Origin: Catalinimonas niigatensis
GTDB taxonomy: Bacteria > Bacteroidota > Bacteroidia > Cytophagales > Cyclobacteriaceae
Direction of reading: 5' to 3'
Assembly: GCF_030506285.1 (NCBI RefSeq)
Contig: NZ_CP119422.1
Location: 2,914,001 to 2,978,000, forward strand
DNA: 64,000 bases
The first letter of the stretch is position 1; every line of letters starts with the position of its first letter. Below, piece after piece: positions 26,715-36,396 of the stretch. Made by a program: the position numbers and the translations under genes. The notes under the pieces are model-generated. The model searched no databases. It saw nothing but the letters and a program-made list of their open reading frames with translations, and was not told the origin of the DNA.

Positions 26715-28201
26715 ACTCTTTGTAAACGTTCTTTCCCTGCTTTACCCTGGCTAATAAGCAGCAGGCCTGTAAAGGTGAGAACACCATTCACAATCAGTAT
26801 AAAAAAGCCAAATTTAAAACCTCCAAACCAGGTAGCTGAATTTGTATCCAATATAAAACTAATCAGAGGAGCTAAGAAACAGACAATGGGTACATAACGA
26901 TCGTTGGCCTTGAGATGAGTATACAAACCATAAGCATATAAGCCTAGTAAAGGACCGTAGGTATAGCCTGCTATTTTAAATACAGCTACAATTACACTAT
27001 CATTATTGATGGCGTTAAAGATAAGAATAACTACAAACAATAGTGCTGAAAACATTACGTGTACCCTCATACGTACTGCTTTGTCTATATCTTTACCTTT
27101 CTCCACTCTTGTCTCAGCCTTTTCATTGCCCAGACCCAAGAAATCCACGCAAAAAGAAGTTGTCAATGCCGTAAGGGCAGAATCTGCACTAGAGTAGGCC
27201 GCTGCGATGATTCCCAGCATAAATATAATTCCTACATAAGTATCAAAATGGTTTACAGCCAGCATAGGGTATAGATCATCCGTGCGTTCTGGTATAGCTA
27301 TACCCTTGGAATCTGCATAGAGAAAAAGTAATGCTCCCAAAGTCAGAAACATGAGGTTTACAAATACGATGCTTATGGTAAACCATTTCATATTTTTTTG
27401 GGCTTCGCCCAGATTCTTGCAGGTAAGATTTTTCTGCATCATATCCTGGTCTAAGCCGGTCATTACAATAGCGATAAATGCTCCTGAGATAAACTGTTTG
27501 AAAAAGTTATTTGCACTTGCCCAATCCCAAAAGAAAATTTTAGACATTTTATCATCTCCAATCGTAGTCATCATTTCGCCCAGAGACATATCTAGTTCAT
27601 GTCCTATCAGGTAAATACTAATTCCTACCGAAGACAACATAAAAAGTGTTTGCAGTGTATCAGTCCAGACAATGGTTTTGATCCCTCCTCGGAAAGTATA
27701 CATCCAAATCAAAATAATAGTTACCATTACTGTTATCCAGAAAGGCACATCAAAACTATTAAAAATAGCAATTTGCAGCACCCCTGCCACCAGGAAAAGA
27801 CGGGCTGCAGAGCCTATCAGACGGGATAAAAGAAAGAAAAAAGCTCCTGTTTTGTAAGACCAGAAGCCAAATCTGCGTTCCAGATAACCGTAAATAGAAA
27901 TAAGATTAAGACGATAATATAGGGGCATGAGTACCAATGCGATAAAAGCATAACCGGGAATGTAGCCAAGCACTACCTGAAAATAAGCGAACTGAGAGTT
28001 GCCCACTTCGCCGGGTACAGATATAAATGTTACCCCGGAAAGAGAAGCACCGATCATTCCAAAAGCTACCAGATACCAGGGAGAAGAGCGATTGGCAGTG
28101 AAGAAAGTCTGCGTAGTAGCATTGCGGGATGTGAAATAGGATATCAGCAAAAGAACACCGAAATATACCGCTATTACGCTTAGAACTAATACTGGTGACA
28201 T
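26711..28201 (-). CDS. Sodium:solute symporter (SSS family)
   Basis: The protein has 496 residues and about 13 membrane helices. SSS-family segments include FFTANRSSPWYLVAFGMIGASLSG, GEVGNSQFAYFQVVLGYIPGY, GLDQDMMQKNLTCKNL and AAAYSSADSALTALTTSFCVDF, the last containing residues of the Na2 sodium site. It takes up an organic solute with sodium; the substrate is not readable. It is convergent with, and overlaps by four bases, the ArsR gene, so the two messages are complementary at their ends. Confidence 0.93.
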   Translation of the reverse strand: MSPVLVLSVIAVYFGVLLLISYFTSRNATTQTFFTANRSSPWYLVAFGMIGASLSGVTFISVPGEVGNSQFAYFQVVLGYIPGYAFIALVLMPLYYRLNLISIYGYLERRFGFWSYKTGAFFFLLSRLIGSAARLFLVAGVLQIAIFNSFDVPFWITVMVTIILIWMYTFRGGIKTIVWTDTLQTLFMLSSVGISIYLIGHELDMSLGEMMTTIGDDKMSKIFFWDWASANNFFKQFISGAFIAIVMTGLDQDMMQKNLTCKNLGEAQKNMKWFTISIVFVNLMFLTLGALLFLYADSKGIAIPERTDDLYPMLAVNHFDTYVGIIFMLGIIAAAYSSADSALTALTTSFCVDFLGLGNEKAETRVEKGKDIDKAVRMRVHVMFSALLFVVILIFNAINNDSVIVAVFKIAGYTYGPLLGLYAYGLYTHLKANDRYVPIVCFLAPLISFILDTNSATWFGGFKFGFFILIVNGVLTFTGLLLISQGKAGKERLQRV

Positions 28202-28275
28202 GTGTTATAATTAAGTGATGGGGTGCCAAGTTGAACCTTTTTTTTTAAATTTGCCAAATAGATACGTTCAAAACT

Positions 28276-28569
28276 ATGAAATATGCCTTTGAAGAAGAAG
28301 TAGAAGTGTTGGAAGAGGTTTTGCAGGATGAAAAGGAGGAAATTATTGAAAACAAAGACCTTATAGTGTTGAATGACGATTACAATACTTTTGAGCACGT
28401 CATTAATACGCTTATCAAAGTCTGTAAACATAGTCCGGCACAAGCAGAGCAATGTACTTTAATTATTCATTACAAAGGGAAGTGTGCAGTTAAGAAAGGA
28501 ACCTATGAAGAGCTTAAACCACAGCGCGATGCTATTTGTGATGCAGGGATTGGGGCTGTCATTCGCTGA
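28276..28569 (+). CDS. clpS: ATP-dependent Clp protease adaptor ClpS
   Basis: The protein has 97 residues. An acidic N-terminal extension (EEEVEVLEEVLQDEKEE) is followed by the ClpS core: LIVLNDDYNTFEHVINTL, QAEQCTLIIHYKGKCAVKKG and the C-terminal AICDAGIGAVI. The DDYNTFEHV segment is the N-degron binding edge. It delivers N-end-rule substrates to ClpAP or ClpCP. It is followed after 50 bases by recR on the same strand. Confidence 0.94.
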   Translation: MKYAFEEEVEVLEEVLQDEKEEIIENKDLIVLNDDYNTFEHVINTLIKVCKHSPAQAEQCTLIIHYKGKCAVKKGTYEELKPQRDAICDAGIGAVIR

Positions 28570-28619
28570 TGTTTTATACATTTACGTACAAAAATATTCT
28601 ATTTATCGCCTAACCTTTT

Positions 28620-29234
28620 ATGGAGTATCCCTCTAAGTTGATAGAAGATGCTGTCAACGAAATTGCCAAACTTCCGGGAATCGGGAAGAAGACAGCGCTT
28701 CGGCTGGCTTTATTCATGCTTAAAGAAGACGAAGGTTTTACGAAATCTTTATCGGATGCTCTGGTTAACCTGCGTACCAAAACCCAGTATTGTAGGGTAT
28801 GTCATAACATCTCTGATTCAGAGACATGTAGCATTTGCGCCAGTGAGAGACGTGATAAAAGCATCATCTGTGTTGTAGAAACTATTACAGATCTCATTGC
28901 GATAGAAAACACATCACAATATAAAGGGCTTTACCATGTGCTGGGAGGCATTATTTCGCCTATTGAAGGAGTAGGGCCAGGAGATTTGCATTTACAGTCT
29001 TTGATTGAGCGGGTAACAGCCTCTGAGTCTGAAGTTAAAGAAATCATCCTTGCCCTTAGCTCTACTATGGAAGGCGATACTACTTCCTTTTTCATTACCA
29101 GAAAGTTAAAAGAAGATGCTGTTAAGATTACGAGCCTTGCCCGTGGTGTACCTATTGGCAGTGAGCTTGAATATACGGATGAAATTACTTTAGGCAGAAG
29201 TATTTTGGGACGTAAAGCTTATGAACAAGGCTAA
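28620..29234 (+). CDS. recR: Recombination protein RecR
   Basis: The protein has 204 residues, the usual length. Helix-hairpin-helix LPGIGKKTALRLALFML is near the N-terminus, the four-cysteine zinc finger is YCRVCHNISDSETCSIC, and a Toprim domain follows (IICVVETITDLIAIE, YHVLGGIISP). The C-terminal Walker-B-like region TSLARGVPIGSELEYTDE is conserved. With RecO it loads RecA at gaps. Confidence 0.96.
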   Translation: MEYPSKLIEDAVNEIAKLPGIGKKTALRLALFMLKEDEGFTKSLSDALVNLRTKTQYCRVCHNISDSETCSICASERRDKSIICVVETITDLIAIENTSQYKGLYHVLGGIISPIEGVGPGDLHLQSLIERVTASESEVKEIILALSSTMEGDTTSFFITRKLKEDAVKITSLARGVPIGSELEYTDEITLGRSILGRKAYEQG

Positions 29235-29323
29235 AATTCTTCTTTTAGTACTCTCTGTTTAGAGCAATAGCTTAATAAAAACTTTCCCTTTTAAGAGGCA
29301 CTTTATTTGTTTTCAGTATAGGG

Positions 29324-29698
29324 TCAACTTCCTCTGGCAATTGCCCAGAATAATAGTATCCAACCTATGATCATGAGTAAGCCTCCAATAGGTGTAATGG
29401 CGCCCAGCCAGCGTATGCCTGTCATGCAGAGAAGATACAATGATCCTGAAAAAATAAGGATTCCACCTATCATAGAAAGGCTTGCATACTCCAGTAATTT
29501 ATCGCTGACTCTATACATTAATAAGCCTATGGCTAACAGTGCCAAAGTATGATAGAATTGGTATTTCACTGCCGTTTCAAAGGTATCTAATCTTCCATTC
29601 GCTTCTAAAGTAGCTCTTAAGGCATGAGCACCAAAGGCACCGATCATTACAGAGAGAGCACCAAATGCCGAGGCAGATAGTAATATAATTTTCTGCAT
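29324..29698 (-). CDS. DUF423 membrane protein
   Basis: The protein has 124 residues and four membrane helices. Signature segments are GAFGAHALRATLEANG, FETAVKYQFYHTLALL and GSLYLLCMTGIRWLGAITPIGG. This is the YgdD/DUF423 family, of unknown function. It starts nine bases after the yggS-type gene and is presumably in the same transcript. Confidence 0.9.
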   Translation of the reverse strand: MQKIILLSASAFGALSVMIGAFGAHALRATLEANGRLDTFETAVKYQFYHTLALLAIGLLMYRVSDKLLEYASLSMIGGILIFSGSLYLLCMTGIRWLGAITPIGGLLMIIGWILLFWAIARGS

Positions 29699-29707
29699 AA
29701 TTTAGTT

Positions 29708-30379
29708 TTAGTTCCTGCTTCCAAAAATGGTTGTTCCTATTCTCAATATGGTACTCCCTTCTTCCAAAGCTATCTGATAATCTCCACTCATCCCTATAGA
29801 TAGCTTTTGCATATTGACATTCTTCGGTAAATGTGCATCAACTTTTGCTTTATCAAAAATTTGACGTAAATGTTTAAATTCTCTTCTTACTTGTTGTTTA
29901 TCTTCTGTAAAGGTGGCCATTCCCATGAGCCCCTTAATTTGCACATATTTCGCTTTTGCCAACATTTCACTGTATAAAATTTCAAATAATTCCTCCTCAG
30001 ACAAGCCAAATTTACTTTGTTCTTCGGCAATATGGATCTGTAGTAAACAATCTACTATTCTATCTTCTTTTTCAGCCTGCTTTTCTATTTCTTTAAGTAG
30101 GCGTGCACTATCCACAGCATGGATCAAATGTACAAAGGGTATGATATATTTTACTTTATTCCTTTGTAGGTGACCTATCATATGCCATTTGCAATCTTTC
30201 GGCATTTGTTCATGCTTATCTACCATTTCCTGAACTTTGTTTTCACCAAAATCTCTCACTCCCGCTTCATAAGCTTCCATTAATACTTCTACCGGCTTGG
30301 TTTTACTTACTGCCACCAGTAGACACGGATAGGATGCAATACTCCTTTGCAACTTTTCTAAATTTTTCGCTACACTCAT
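29708..30379 (-). CDS. YggS/PROSC-family pyridoxal-phosphate-binding protein
   Basis: The protein has 223 residues from the ATG at 30379 (MSVAKNLEKL); an in-frame ATG at 30397 would add six residues. The PLP-binding Lys is in LLVAVSKTKPVEVL; FGENKVQEM, WHMIGHLQRNKVKY, GLMGMATF, LSIGMSGDYQIALEEGS and LRIGTTIFG complete the fold-type III alanine-racemase-like barrel. The family maintains PLP homeostasis rather than catalysing a known reaction. It lies upstream of DUF423 on the same strand. Confidence 0.94.
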   Translation of the reverse strand: MSVAKNLEKLQRSIASYPCLLVAVSKTKPVEVLMEAYEAGVRDFGENKVQEMVDKHEQMPKDCKWHMIGHLQRNKVKYIIPFVHLIHAVDSARLLKEIEKQAEKEDRIVDCLLQIHIAEEQSKFGLSEEELFEILYSEMLAKAKYVQIKGLMGMATFTEDKQQVRREFKHLRQIFDKAKVDAHLPKNVNMQKLSIGMSGDYQIALEEGSTILRIGTTIFGSRN

Positions 30380-30498
30380 ATCATAATTATTTATCATTTT
30401 AGTATAAGCACTTGCTATTCAACAATGCCTTCAGACGAGTGTTGTTTATTAGTCGGTAATTTATATAAAACAGATCAAGGCTAAAAACTTAGCAGATA

Positions 30499-31083
30499 AT
30501 GAAAAAATGCATATTCACTCTGGCTCTATGTTGGTTTACATTTCAGGCTTACGGACAAGCTAATGAAAACCTCACCAACTTTAACAAAAACCGTCAGCAG
30601 ATTACAAACATTGGAATGATAACCTTAGGAAGCTGGGCTATTGGCAATATTGCTGTCAATGGTTTACTTATGAGCCGAGCATCCGGAAGCACTTATTATT
30701 TTTATCAGATGAATGCTTTATGGAACGTAGTAAATCTTGGGCTGGCAGGTTTTGGTTATTATAACAGTCTTCAGATGAATCCAGAAACCGTTTCGCTTGC
30801 AAATTCTGTAGATGAATTTTATGGATTACAAAAAACGTTGTTATTTAATGCAGGATTGGATGTAGCTTATCTTGCAGGTGGATTTTATTTAATAGAAAAA
30901 GCAAAAAATTCAGAAAGGAACCGTGAACGATTTATGGGATATGGACGCAGTATTATACTACAGGGTGCATTCTTACTAGCCTTTGACAGTATTTTGTACT
31001 TTATCCTTGAAAACCAGTCCGAGGATTTATTGCCCTTGCTAAACACATCTGCTAATGGGATTGGTTTTAGACTAAGATTTTGA
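30499..31083 (+). CDS. Small exported/membrane protein (DUF6992-like)
   Basis: The protein has 194 residues. A signal peptide (MKKCIFTLALCWFTFQAYGQ) is followed by four or five hydrophobic stretches (about 38-60, 75-92, 118-135 and 150-170). N-x-x-W-N-V-V-N and GGFYLIEKAKN segments fit a conserved Bacteroidota family that I recall as DUF6992. The function is unknown. It ends 12 bases before uvrC, so the two probably share a transcript. Confidence 0.75.
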   Translation: MKKCIFTLALCWFTFQAYGQANENLTNFNKNRQQITNIGMITLGSWAIGNIAVNGLLMSRASGSTYYFYQMNALWNVVNLGLAGFGYYNSLQMNPETVSLANSVDEFYGLQKTLLFNAGLDVAYLAGGFYLIEKAKNSERNRERFMGYGRSIILQGAFLLAFDSILYFILENQSEDLLPLLNTSANGIGFRLRF

Positions 31084-31095
31084 TTTTAAGATGGC

Positions 31096-32895
31096 ATGGA
31101 AGTTACTTATTATACAGTAGAAGATACCAATAAGCTCCCTGATCAGCCAGGAGTATACAAATTTTATAATCAGCAGCATGATCTGATTTATGTGGGCAAA
31201 GCTAAAAACCTAAAAAAAAGAGTCAGCAGCTACTTTAATCGCTCAACAGGAAGTAGTCGTAAAACAAAGAAAATGGTAACCGAGATCACCGCGATTGAGT
31301 TTACAATTGTCAATTCTGAATTTGATGCCCTTCTGCTGGAAAATAGCCTGATCAAGAAAAATCAGCCTAAGTATAATATTCTCCTTAAAGATGATAAGAG
31401 CTACCCTTATATTTTAGTGACCCGAGAGCGTTTTCCCCGTATCATTCCTACTCGTCGCATGGTGCCCGGCAGTGGTCATTATTTTGGGCCTTTTGCCAGT
31501 GTAAAAGCTATGAATAATATTTTGGAATTGATCAGGAACCTCTATACTATTCGTACATGTAGGTATGACTTATCCGAAGAAAATATCCGATCAGGAAAGT
31601 TTAAAGTTTGTCTGGAATACCATATCGGCAACTGCAAAGGTCCCTGCGAAGCTTTGCAAAGTGAAAAAGACTATAATTATGATATAGAACAGGCTACAAA
31701 TATTTTGAAAGGAAACTTGGGAGTTGCCCGTAGTTACTTTAAAGAAAAAATGCAGGAAGCTGCTGATAATCTTGAATTTGAGACAGCACAAATGTTTAAA
31801 AATAAAACAGAATTACTTTCCAAGTATCAGGCTAAATCATTGGTTGTCAACTCTCAAATTGGTGACACTGATGTTTTTACGATTGTTTCAGATGACAAAG
31901 TTGCTTTTATCAACTATCTCAAGGTAAACAATGGTTCTATAGTGCTTACCAAAACGATTGAGATAAAGAAGAAGTTAGATGAGCCTGATGAAGAGGTACT
32001 TGCGTTGATGATCGTAGAATTGCGTAATAAGTATCTTAGCAGTGCTACTGACCTCTTGACCAATATTGAACTTCCCATCCAGATTGATTCAGTAAACACT
32101 ATTGTTCCTAAAATTGGCGATAAACGAAAACTTGTGGATATGTCTATCAAAAATGTTCTTTTCTACAAAAAAGAACGTTATAACCAAAGTTTGAGCACCA
32201 AACAAAAAGAAAACAGAGTATTGATCACTTTGAAAGAAGATCTGCGGCTAAAAGATTTGCCCATGCATATTGAATGTTTTGACAATTCAAATATACAGGG
32301 TACCAACCCAGTGGCTTCTATGGTTTGTTTCAAAAATGGTAAACCTTCTAAAAAGGATTACCGAAAGTTCAATATCAAAACTGTAATAGGTCCAGATGAT
32401 TTTGGTTCTATGAACGAGATAGTATACCGTAGATATCATCGTCTCAAGACTGAAGAATTACCTATGCCTAATCTTATTGTTATTGATGGTGGAAAAGGAC
32501 AATTGAGTGCTGCTTGCAAAGCTTTAAAAGAACTACAATTGTATGGTTCTATCCCTATTGTAGGGATAGCCAAACGATTAGAAGAAATATATACTCCCGA
32601 AGATCCTTACCCTCTGCATATTGACAAAAAATCCGAATCTCTAAAACTGCTTCAGCGTATCAGGGATGAAGCTCATCGTTTTGCGATTACATTTCACCGA
32701 CAAAAAAGATCTATTGCTGCCCTCAAAACAGCGTTGGAAGAAATACCAGGCATAGGAAAACAAACGGCTATGGCTTTACTTAAAAATTTTAAGTCAGTAA
32801 AAAACATTCGGGAAACTGATGAACAAACGCTCTCAAATCTAATTGGAGCAGCAAAGGCCAAAGCTGTTAAAGAAGCTTTACATACTCAGACATAA
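31096..32895 (+). CDS. uvrC: Excinuclease ABC subunit C
   Basis: The protein has 599 residues. The N-terminal GIY-YIG nuclease (PGVYKFYNQQHDLIYVGKAK) is followed by the four-cysteine-region CRYDLSEENIRSGKFKVCLE...GNCKGPCE, the UvrB-binding UVR motif (about 205-240), an RNase H-like second nuclease (HIECFDNSNIQGTNPVASMV; LIVIDGGKGQLSAA) and C-terminal helix-hairpin-helices (IPGIGKQTAMALL). It makes the dual incisions in nucleotide excision repair. Its partner uvrA lies at 53-56 kb in this window. Confidence 0.97.
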   Translation: MEVTYYTVEDTNKLPDQPGVYKFYNQQHDLIYVGKAKNLKKRVSSYFNRSTGSSRKTKKMVTEITAIEFTIVNSEFDALLLENSLIKKNQPKYNILLKDDKSYPYILVTRERFPRIIPTRRMVPGSGHYFGPFASVKAMNNILELIRNLYTIRTCRYDLSEENIRSGKFKVCLEYHIGNCKGPCEALQSEKDYNYDIEQATNILKGNLGVARSYFKEKMQEAADNLEFETAQMFKNKTELLSKYQAKSLVVNSQIGDTDVFTIVSDDKVAFINYLKVNNGSIVLTKTIEIKKKLDEPDEEVLALMIVELRNKYLSSATDLLTNIELPIQIDSVNTIVPKIGDKRKLVDMSIKNVLFYKKERYNQSLSTKQKENRVLITLKEDLRLKDLPMHIECFDNSNIQGTNPVASMVCFKNGKPSKKDYRKFNIKTVIGPDDFGSMNEIVYRRYHRLKTEELPMPNLIVIDGGKGQLSAACKALKELQLYGSIPIVGIAKRLEEIYTPEDPYPLHIDKKSESLKLLQRIRDEAHRFAITFHRQKRSIAALKTALEEIPGIGKQTAMALLKNFKSVKNIRETDEQTLSNLIGAAKAKAVKEALHTQT

Positions 32896-32923
32896 AAAAA
32901 GGGAGATATTACTCTCCCTTTTT
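32896..32923. terminator. Bidirectional terminator between uvrC and gldN
   Basis: The stem AAAAAGGGAGA / TCTCCCTTTTT has a 6-base loop. It lies directly after the uvrC stop and about 30 bases from the end of convergent gldN; A- and T-tails allow use in both directions. Confidence 0.87.
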
Positions 32924-32951
32924 GTGTATAAACAATTGTGTTATGATTGCA

Positions 32952-33881
32952 TTAATATTCCCAAAGCTCGTGCTCTCTTTCCAACATATTGTATTCGTAA
33001 TTCAAAGATTCCATTAGCGCTTTCCTTCTATCTCCTCCCGTTTTATCAATGATATATTCATCCTCAGGATTAGAATACTTAACAACATGTGCATTAAACA
33101 ATCTCAAATCAAATGCATGTTTTAAATTTAAGTGCTTCGCATCATTGTATGGGTTCACCCAAACTGCAATCTCAGGATTTTCTTCAAAGACACGCACTAA
33201 ATCTGTGTATTTGAAAGTAGCTACAGGCTTCTGCAAACCGGTAGTAGGAAACATCTCAGGAGGCAGGACCATTGTAACTGACTGAACATCATAGTATTGA
33301 CGTCCACGTTCCTTATCAAAGATGACATCTTCCATGATTTCCAGAATGGTTACATCTGTTGCAAAAAAGAGATTATCCATAGATGAGGATTCAGTAGAGG
33401 CGGTAGCGTTGGTAGCAGTCCCTTCTGCTCCCTGACCATTGGAAGAAGGCTCATCCCCCCATCCTCCACCCCAACCATCATCTTCTTTCGTTTCTTCCTG
33501 CTGTCCAAAACCCATAGCAATTTCATCCTCAGATAATCCTGGACCATCTGTGGGTATAGTCAGATTCTCAATAAACTGCTCTTTAGACATGCGCTCATTC
33601 AAGGAATCACTGGTATAAGGATACAATGTACCATTCATGACAGCATTAATGAGCACCTGAGTGATCTCCCTATTCGTAGAGAAAAACGGTTTGTTTTGTT
33701 TTTCCTTTAAGTCCATCCGTCTCCAGATTCTGGTCTTGTAAAGTTGATCAGATTCATGGATGGGTCTGAGAGAATTAGGATTGTAACCATCTGACTCCTG
33801 TGCGAACAGTGAGCCTACGCAAAGGGTCACCACCATAGCGGCGCCCAATCCGTGTGCAATAAATCTTTTTAAATGCTTCAT
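32952..33881 (-). CDS. gldN: Type IX secretion / gliding protein GldN
   Basis: The protein has 309 residues and a signal peptide (ending in SLFAQ). After SLRPIHESDQLYKTRIWRRMDLKEKQN come the GldN/PorN-family segments: FSTNREITQVLINAVMNG near residue 65 and the later FATDVTILEIMEDVIFDKERG and PYNDAKHLNLKHAFDLRLFNAHVV. A low-complexity Gly/Trp/Ser/Ala-rich insert sits at about residues 125-165. In the periplasm GldN/PorN forms the large ring with GldK/PorK. It is the last gene of the operon, 25 bases after gldM. Confidence 0.95.
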   Translation of the reverse strand: MKHLKRFIAHGLGAAMVVTLCVGSLFAQESDGYNPNSLRPIHESDQLYKTRIWRRMDLKEKQNKPFFSTNREITQVLINAVMNGTLYPYTSDSLNERMSKEQFIENLTIPTDGPGLSEDEIAMGFGQQEETKEDDGWGGGWGDEPSSNGQGAEGTATNATASTESSSMDNLFFATDVTILEIMEDVIFDKERGRQYYDVQSVTMVLPPEMFPTTGLQKPVATFKYTDLVRVFEENPEIAVWVNPYNDAKHLNLKHAFDLRLFNAHVVKYSNPEDEYIIDKTGGDRRKALMESLNYEYNMLEREHELWEY

Positions 33882-33906
33882 AACACCTTGTTTATTTCTG
33901 TCAATT

Positions 33907-35493
33907 TTAGTTCAGCGGTACATTGTAGAAGGATTCGCTGGCTCCTAAAGGCACTTCTTCTACTTCATTTTTGAAATTCATCCGCTGTACTTTCTTAATC
34001 TCAATAACTAATCTATCTCCTTCTTTAGCTTGCGACATCATCCGACTCAGATTGGCAGTTTCATTTGATAAAGTAGTCTTATCAATAGGACGGCTACCTC
34101 TGGCCAAAATGATCTCGGCTTCAGCTACTCTGTAACGAGCATCTTTAGGAAGGAAAGAGGCGAAGTTTTCGTCGGGAATTGCTTCAACCTTAATGGTTCT
34201 CAAGCGACTGGCACTCTCACCTTTCTGCATATTAACCAAACCTCCACCAGGACCTTTGACTGCAATAGTAGGTTTAGGTACACGAACGACATCAAAAGTC
34301 TCATTTCCTATGCTGTATCCGCCACTGCTGACACTTAATGTTACTTTAGGTGCTTTAGGAATCACCGTCACTGCTCCAGTCTTTTGTCCTTTAACAGCCG
34401 TTGCTCCTTGAGCACTAAATGAAGGATCATAAGCAGTCCCTAAAGCAGGCACATTGATCTGCAATTCATTACCACAATTCAAGTAGAGCCTTTGTACAGA
34501 TGCAGTTTGTACCTGGATTACCGGCTTGGTTACAAAGTAATTAAATGTCTCTTCATATGTCTCCTTGTTACTACCTTGTTCAACAGTAATAGCTGCTTTG
34601 AATGACCTTTCAGCACGGTTATCAGCGTCATACTTATCAGCACTGGCGGTAAATTCAATCTGGCCCATACCACCATTTACTGGAATTGATTTTCCATCTA
34701 CAGTCATAACCGGATCTACTGCACTTGAAGAAGCAGCGATAAACAGATCGGCTTTATATTTAGTACCCGCAGCTACTACATTAGACTCGGGTCTCACCAT
34801 AGCTACAATGTTATCAAACTTCATATCAGCAGCACCTACCTGACGTGCCAAATGATCCAGTGCAATAGTTTCGCGAGAGAGCACTTCATTTTTCAACTGA
34901 CTTAGTGAAGCTAACCCTGCTACCATAGGTGTATTCTGAAAAGTAATCTCAGAGAAAGTTTTCATATTCTGCTCAGGATTATCTTTAAATACAGGGTTTT
35001 CTATAGCATCAAGAGCGATAGGGGCTACCTCTGTTCCTGTTGCGCTAGCCAAGTAGCTGGCATAAGTGTTCAGTGCCTTTTTAAGCTCTTCTCCTTTTCC
35101 CTGCCTTACCATAATGTCAGCAATCTCATCTTCGCTTTTGCCACCTACATAGGTACCATCCTCTTCAACTCCACCAGTAACTACCACAAACTCTTCCTTC
35201 AAGGAATCAAGTGCATTCAAAACCTGATTGGTTTTGGCTCTTACTTCTCTTGCTTTTTCCAATACTGCCACGTCTTCCTTACGATTTCCGGCATCTGTTA
35301 CTGCTGACTGAATACGATCTACGGTACTACCATTTTGATTCTTGGCACCATCAGCAGATTGTTCCAGGCTATTGTCGATGAAGATAAACTTCTCTAGTAC
35401 TGTGTTACTTACTTGTAAGGCCAGAAGTGCGGTAAGTACCAGGTACATCATACCGATCATCTTCTGCCTTGGGGTTTCTTTTCCTCCAGCCAT
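33907..35493 (-). CDS. gldM: Type IX secretion / gliding motor protein GldM
   Basis: The protein has 528 residues. A single N-terminal membrane helix (MAGGKETPRQKMIGMMYLVLTALLALQVSN) is followed by a long periplasmic part with GldM D1-D4-like domains; conserved pieces are QVLNALDSL, GLASLSQLKNEVLSRE, RLYLNCGNELQINVPALG and the late RSRPIDKTTLS-type region. It forms the shaft that couples the GldL motor to the outer-membrane ring. It follows gldL by 43 bases. Confidence 0.96.
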   Translation of the reverse strand: MAGGKETPRQKMIGMMYLVLTALLALQVSNTVLEKFIFIDNSLEQSADGAKNQNGSTVDRIQSAVTDAGNRKEDVAVLEKAREVRAKTNQVLNALDSLKEEFVVVTGGVEEDGTYVGGKSEDEIADIMVRQGKGEELKKALNTYASYLASATGTEVAPIALDAIENPVFKDNPEQNMKTFSEITFQNTPMVAGLASLSQLKNEVLSRETIALDHLARQVGAADMKFDNIVAMVRPESNVVAAGTKYKADLFIAASSSAVDPVMTVDGKSIPVNGGMGQIEFTASADKYDADNRAERSFKAAITVEQGSNKETYEETFNYFVTKPVIQVQTASVQRLYLNCGNELQINVPALGTAYDPSFSAQGATAVKGQKTGAVTVIPKAPKVTLSVSSGGYSIGNETFDVVRVPKPTIAVKGPGGGLVNMQKGESASRLRTIKVEAIPDENFASFLPKDARYRVAEAEIILARGSRPIDKTTLSNETANLSRMMSQAKEGDRLVIEIKKVQRMNFKNEVEEVPLGASESFYNVPLN

Positions 35494-35536
35494 ATTATTT
35501 AGTAAATTAGAGTAATGAATGAATCAATACAAATAA

Positions 35537-36346
35537 TTAGGCTTTCATTGCACTAAGCATGTTGCCATATACTCTGTTCAGTGAAGAGATATTATTATTC
35601 AATGAAGCAAAGTTGTTCTTGAAGCTCTCAGCATCTTTGCTAGCCTCAGAAACATTTTCCATAGCACTACTCAAATTAGAGTAAAACTTGTTCATAGCTT
35701 TCAGGTGGCTATTGGCATCCTGAAGCTCCATTTCATATACTGCATTCAAAGAAGCCAAATTTTTAGTGACATGCTGTACCTGAACATGATACTCTTTAGT
35801 ATCTTTACTAGCATCTGCCATTGATGACATTGCCTGAATAGCAGTAGAGTAAGATTTATTCATGTCTGATAATGAAGAAGAAGCTACTTTAACATTTTTT
35901 GCGTATTCATCTGTAGCCAATGCTGCATTAGAAAGAGTCCCCATTTTGGCAACTGAATCAGAAAGGTTCTTCATTCCTCTACCCAAGCTATCAATTAATT
36001 CAGGACCAACTTTAGAGCTTTCTAACATAGCGTCTAATTTCTTAGTAACAGAATCTCCATTACTTTTACCATTAGATATTCTTCTTCTGTCCGTAGCCTC
36101 TGTGTCACCCATCAGTTCAGGATATACCAAAGACCAGTCATATTCAGTATGTTTAGGTTCAAATGCACTAAATAAGAAAATAATGGCTTCTGTGGTAAGA
36201 CCTACACCTAACATCAGGGCAGCTCCTGGCAAGTGTAGAATTTTAAACATAGCACCAACGATTACAACTGCAGCACCAATACCATAAATTTTGGGCATTA
36301 TAGAACCATAAAGTAGTTCTGAGAATCCACCTTTTTTCTTGCTCAT
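35537..36346 (-). CDS. gldL: Type IX secretion / gliding motor protein GldL
   Basis: The protein has 269 residues. Two membrane helices near the N-terminus (about 15-35 and 40-60) carry FKILHLPGAALMLGVGL and TTEAIIFLFSAFEP with the membrane glutamate thought to take part in proton-driven rotation. A cytoplasmic helical tail of ~200 residues follows with repeated Ser/Asn/Met-rich helices. It forms the stator of the proton-powered motor with GldM. Confidence 0.96.
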   Translation of the reverse strand: MSKKKGGFSELLYGSIMPKIYGIGAAVVIVGAMFKILHLPGAALMLGVGLTTEAIIFLFSAFEPKHTEYDWSLVYPELMGDTEATDRRRISNGKSNGDSVTKKLDAMLESSKVGPELIDSLGRGMKNLSDSVAKMGTLSNAALATDEYAKNVKVASSSLSDMNKSYSTAIQAMSSMADASKDTKEYHVQVQHVTKNLASLNAVYEMELQDANSHLKAMNKFYSNLSSAMENVSEASKDAESFKNNFASLNNNISSLNRVYGNMLSAMKA

Positions 36347-36396
36347 TGTTCTAAAATTTTCGAGTGATTGATTTACCGATTTAGATTGTTAATTGA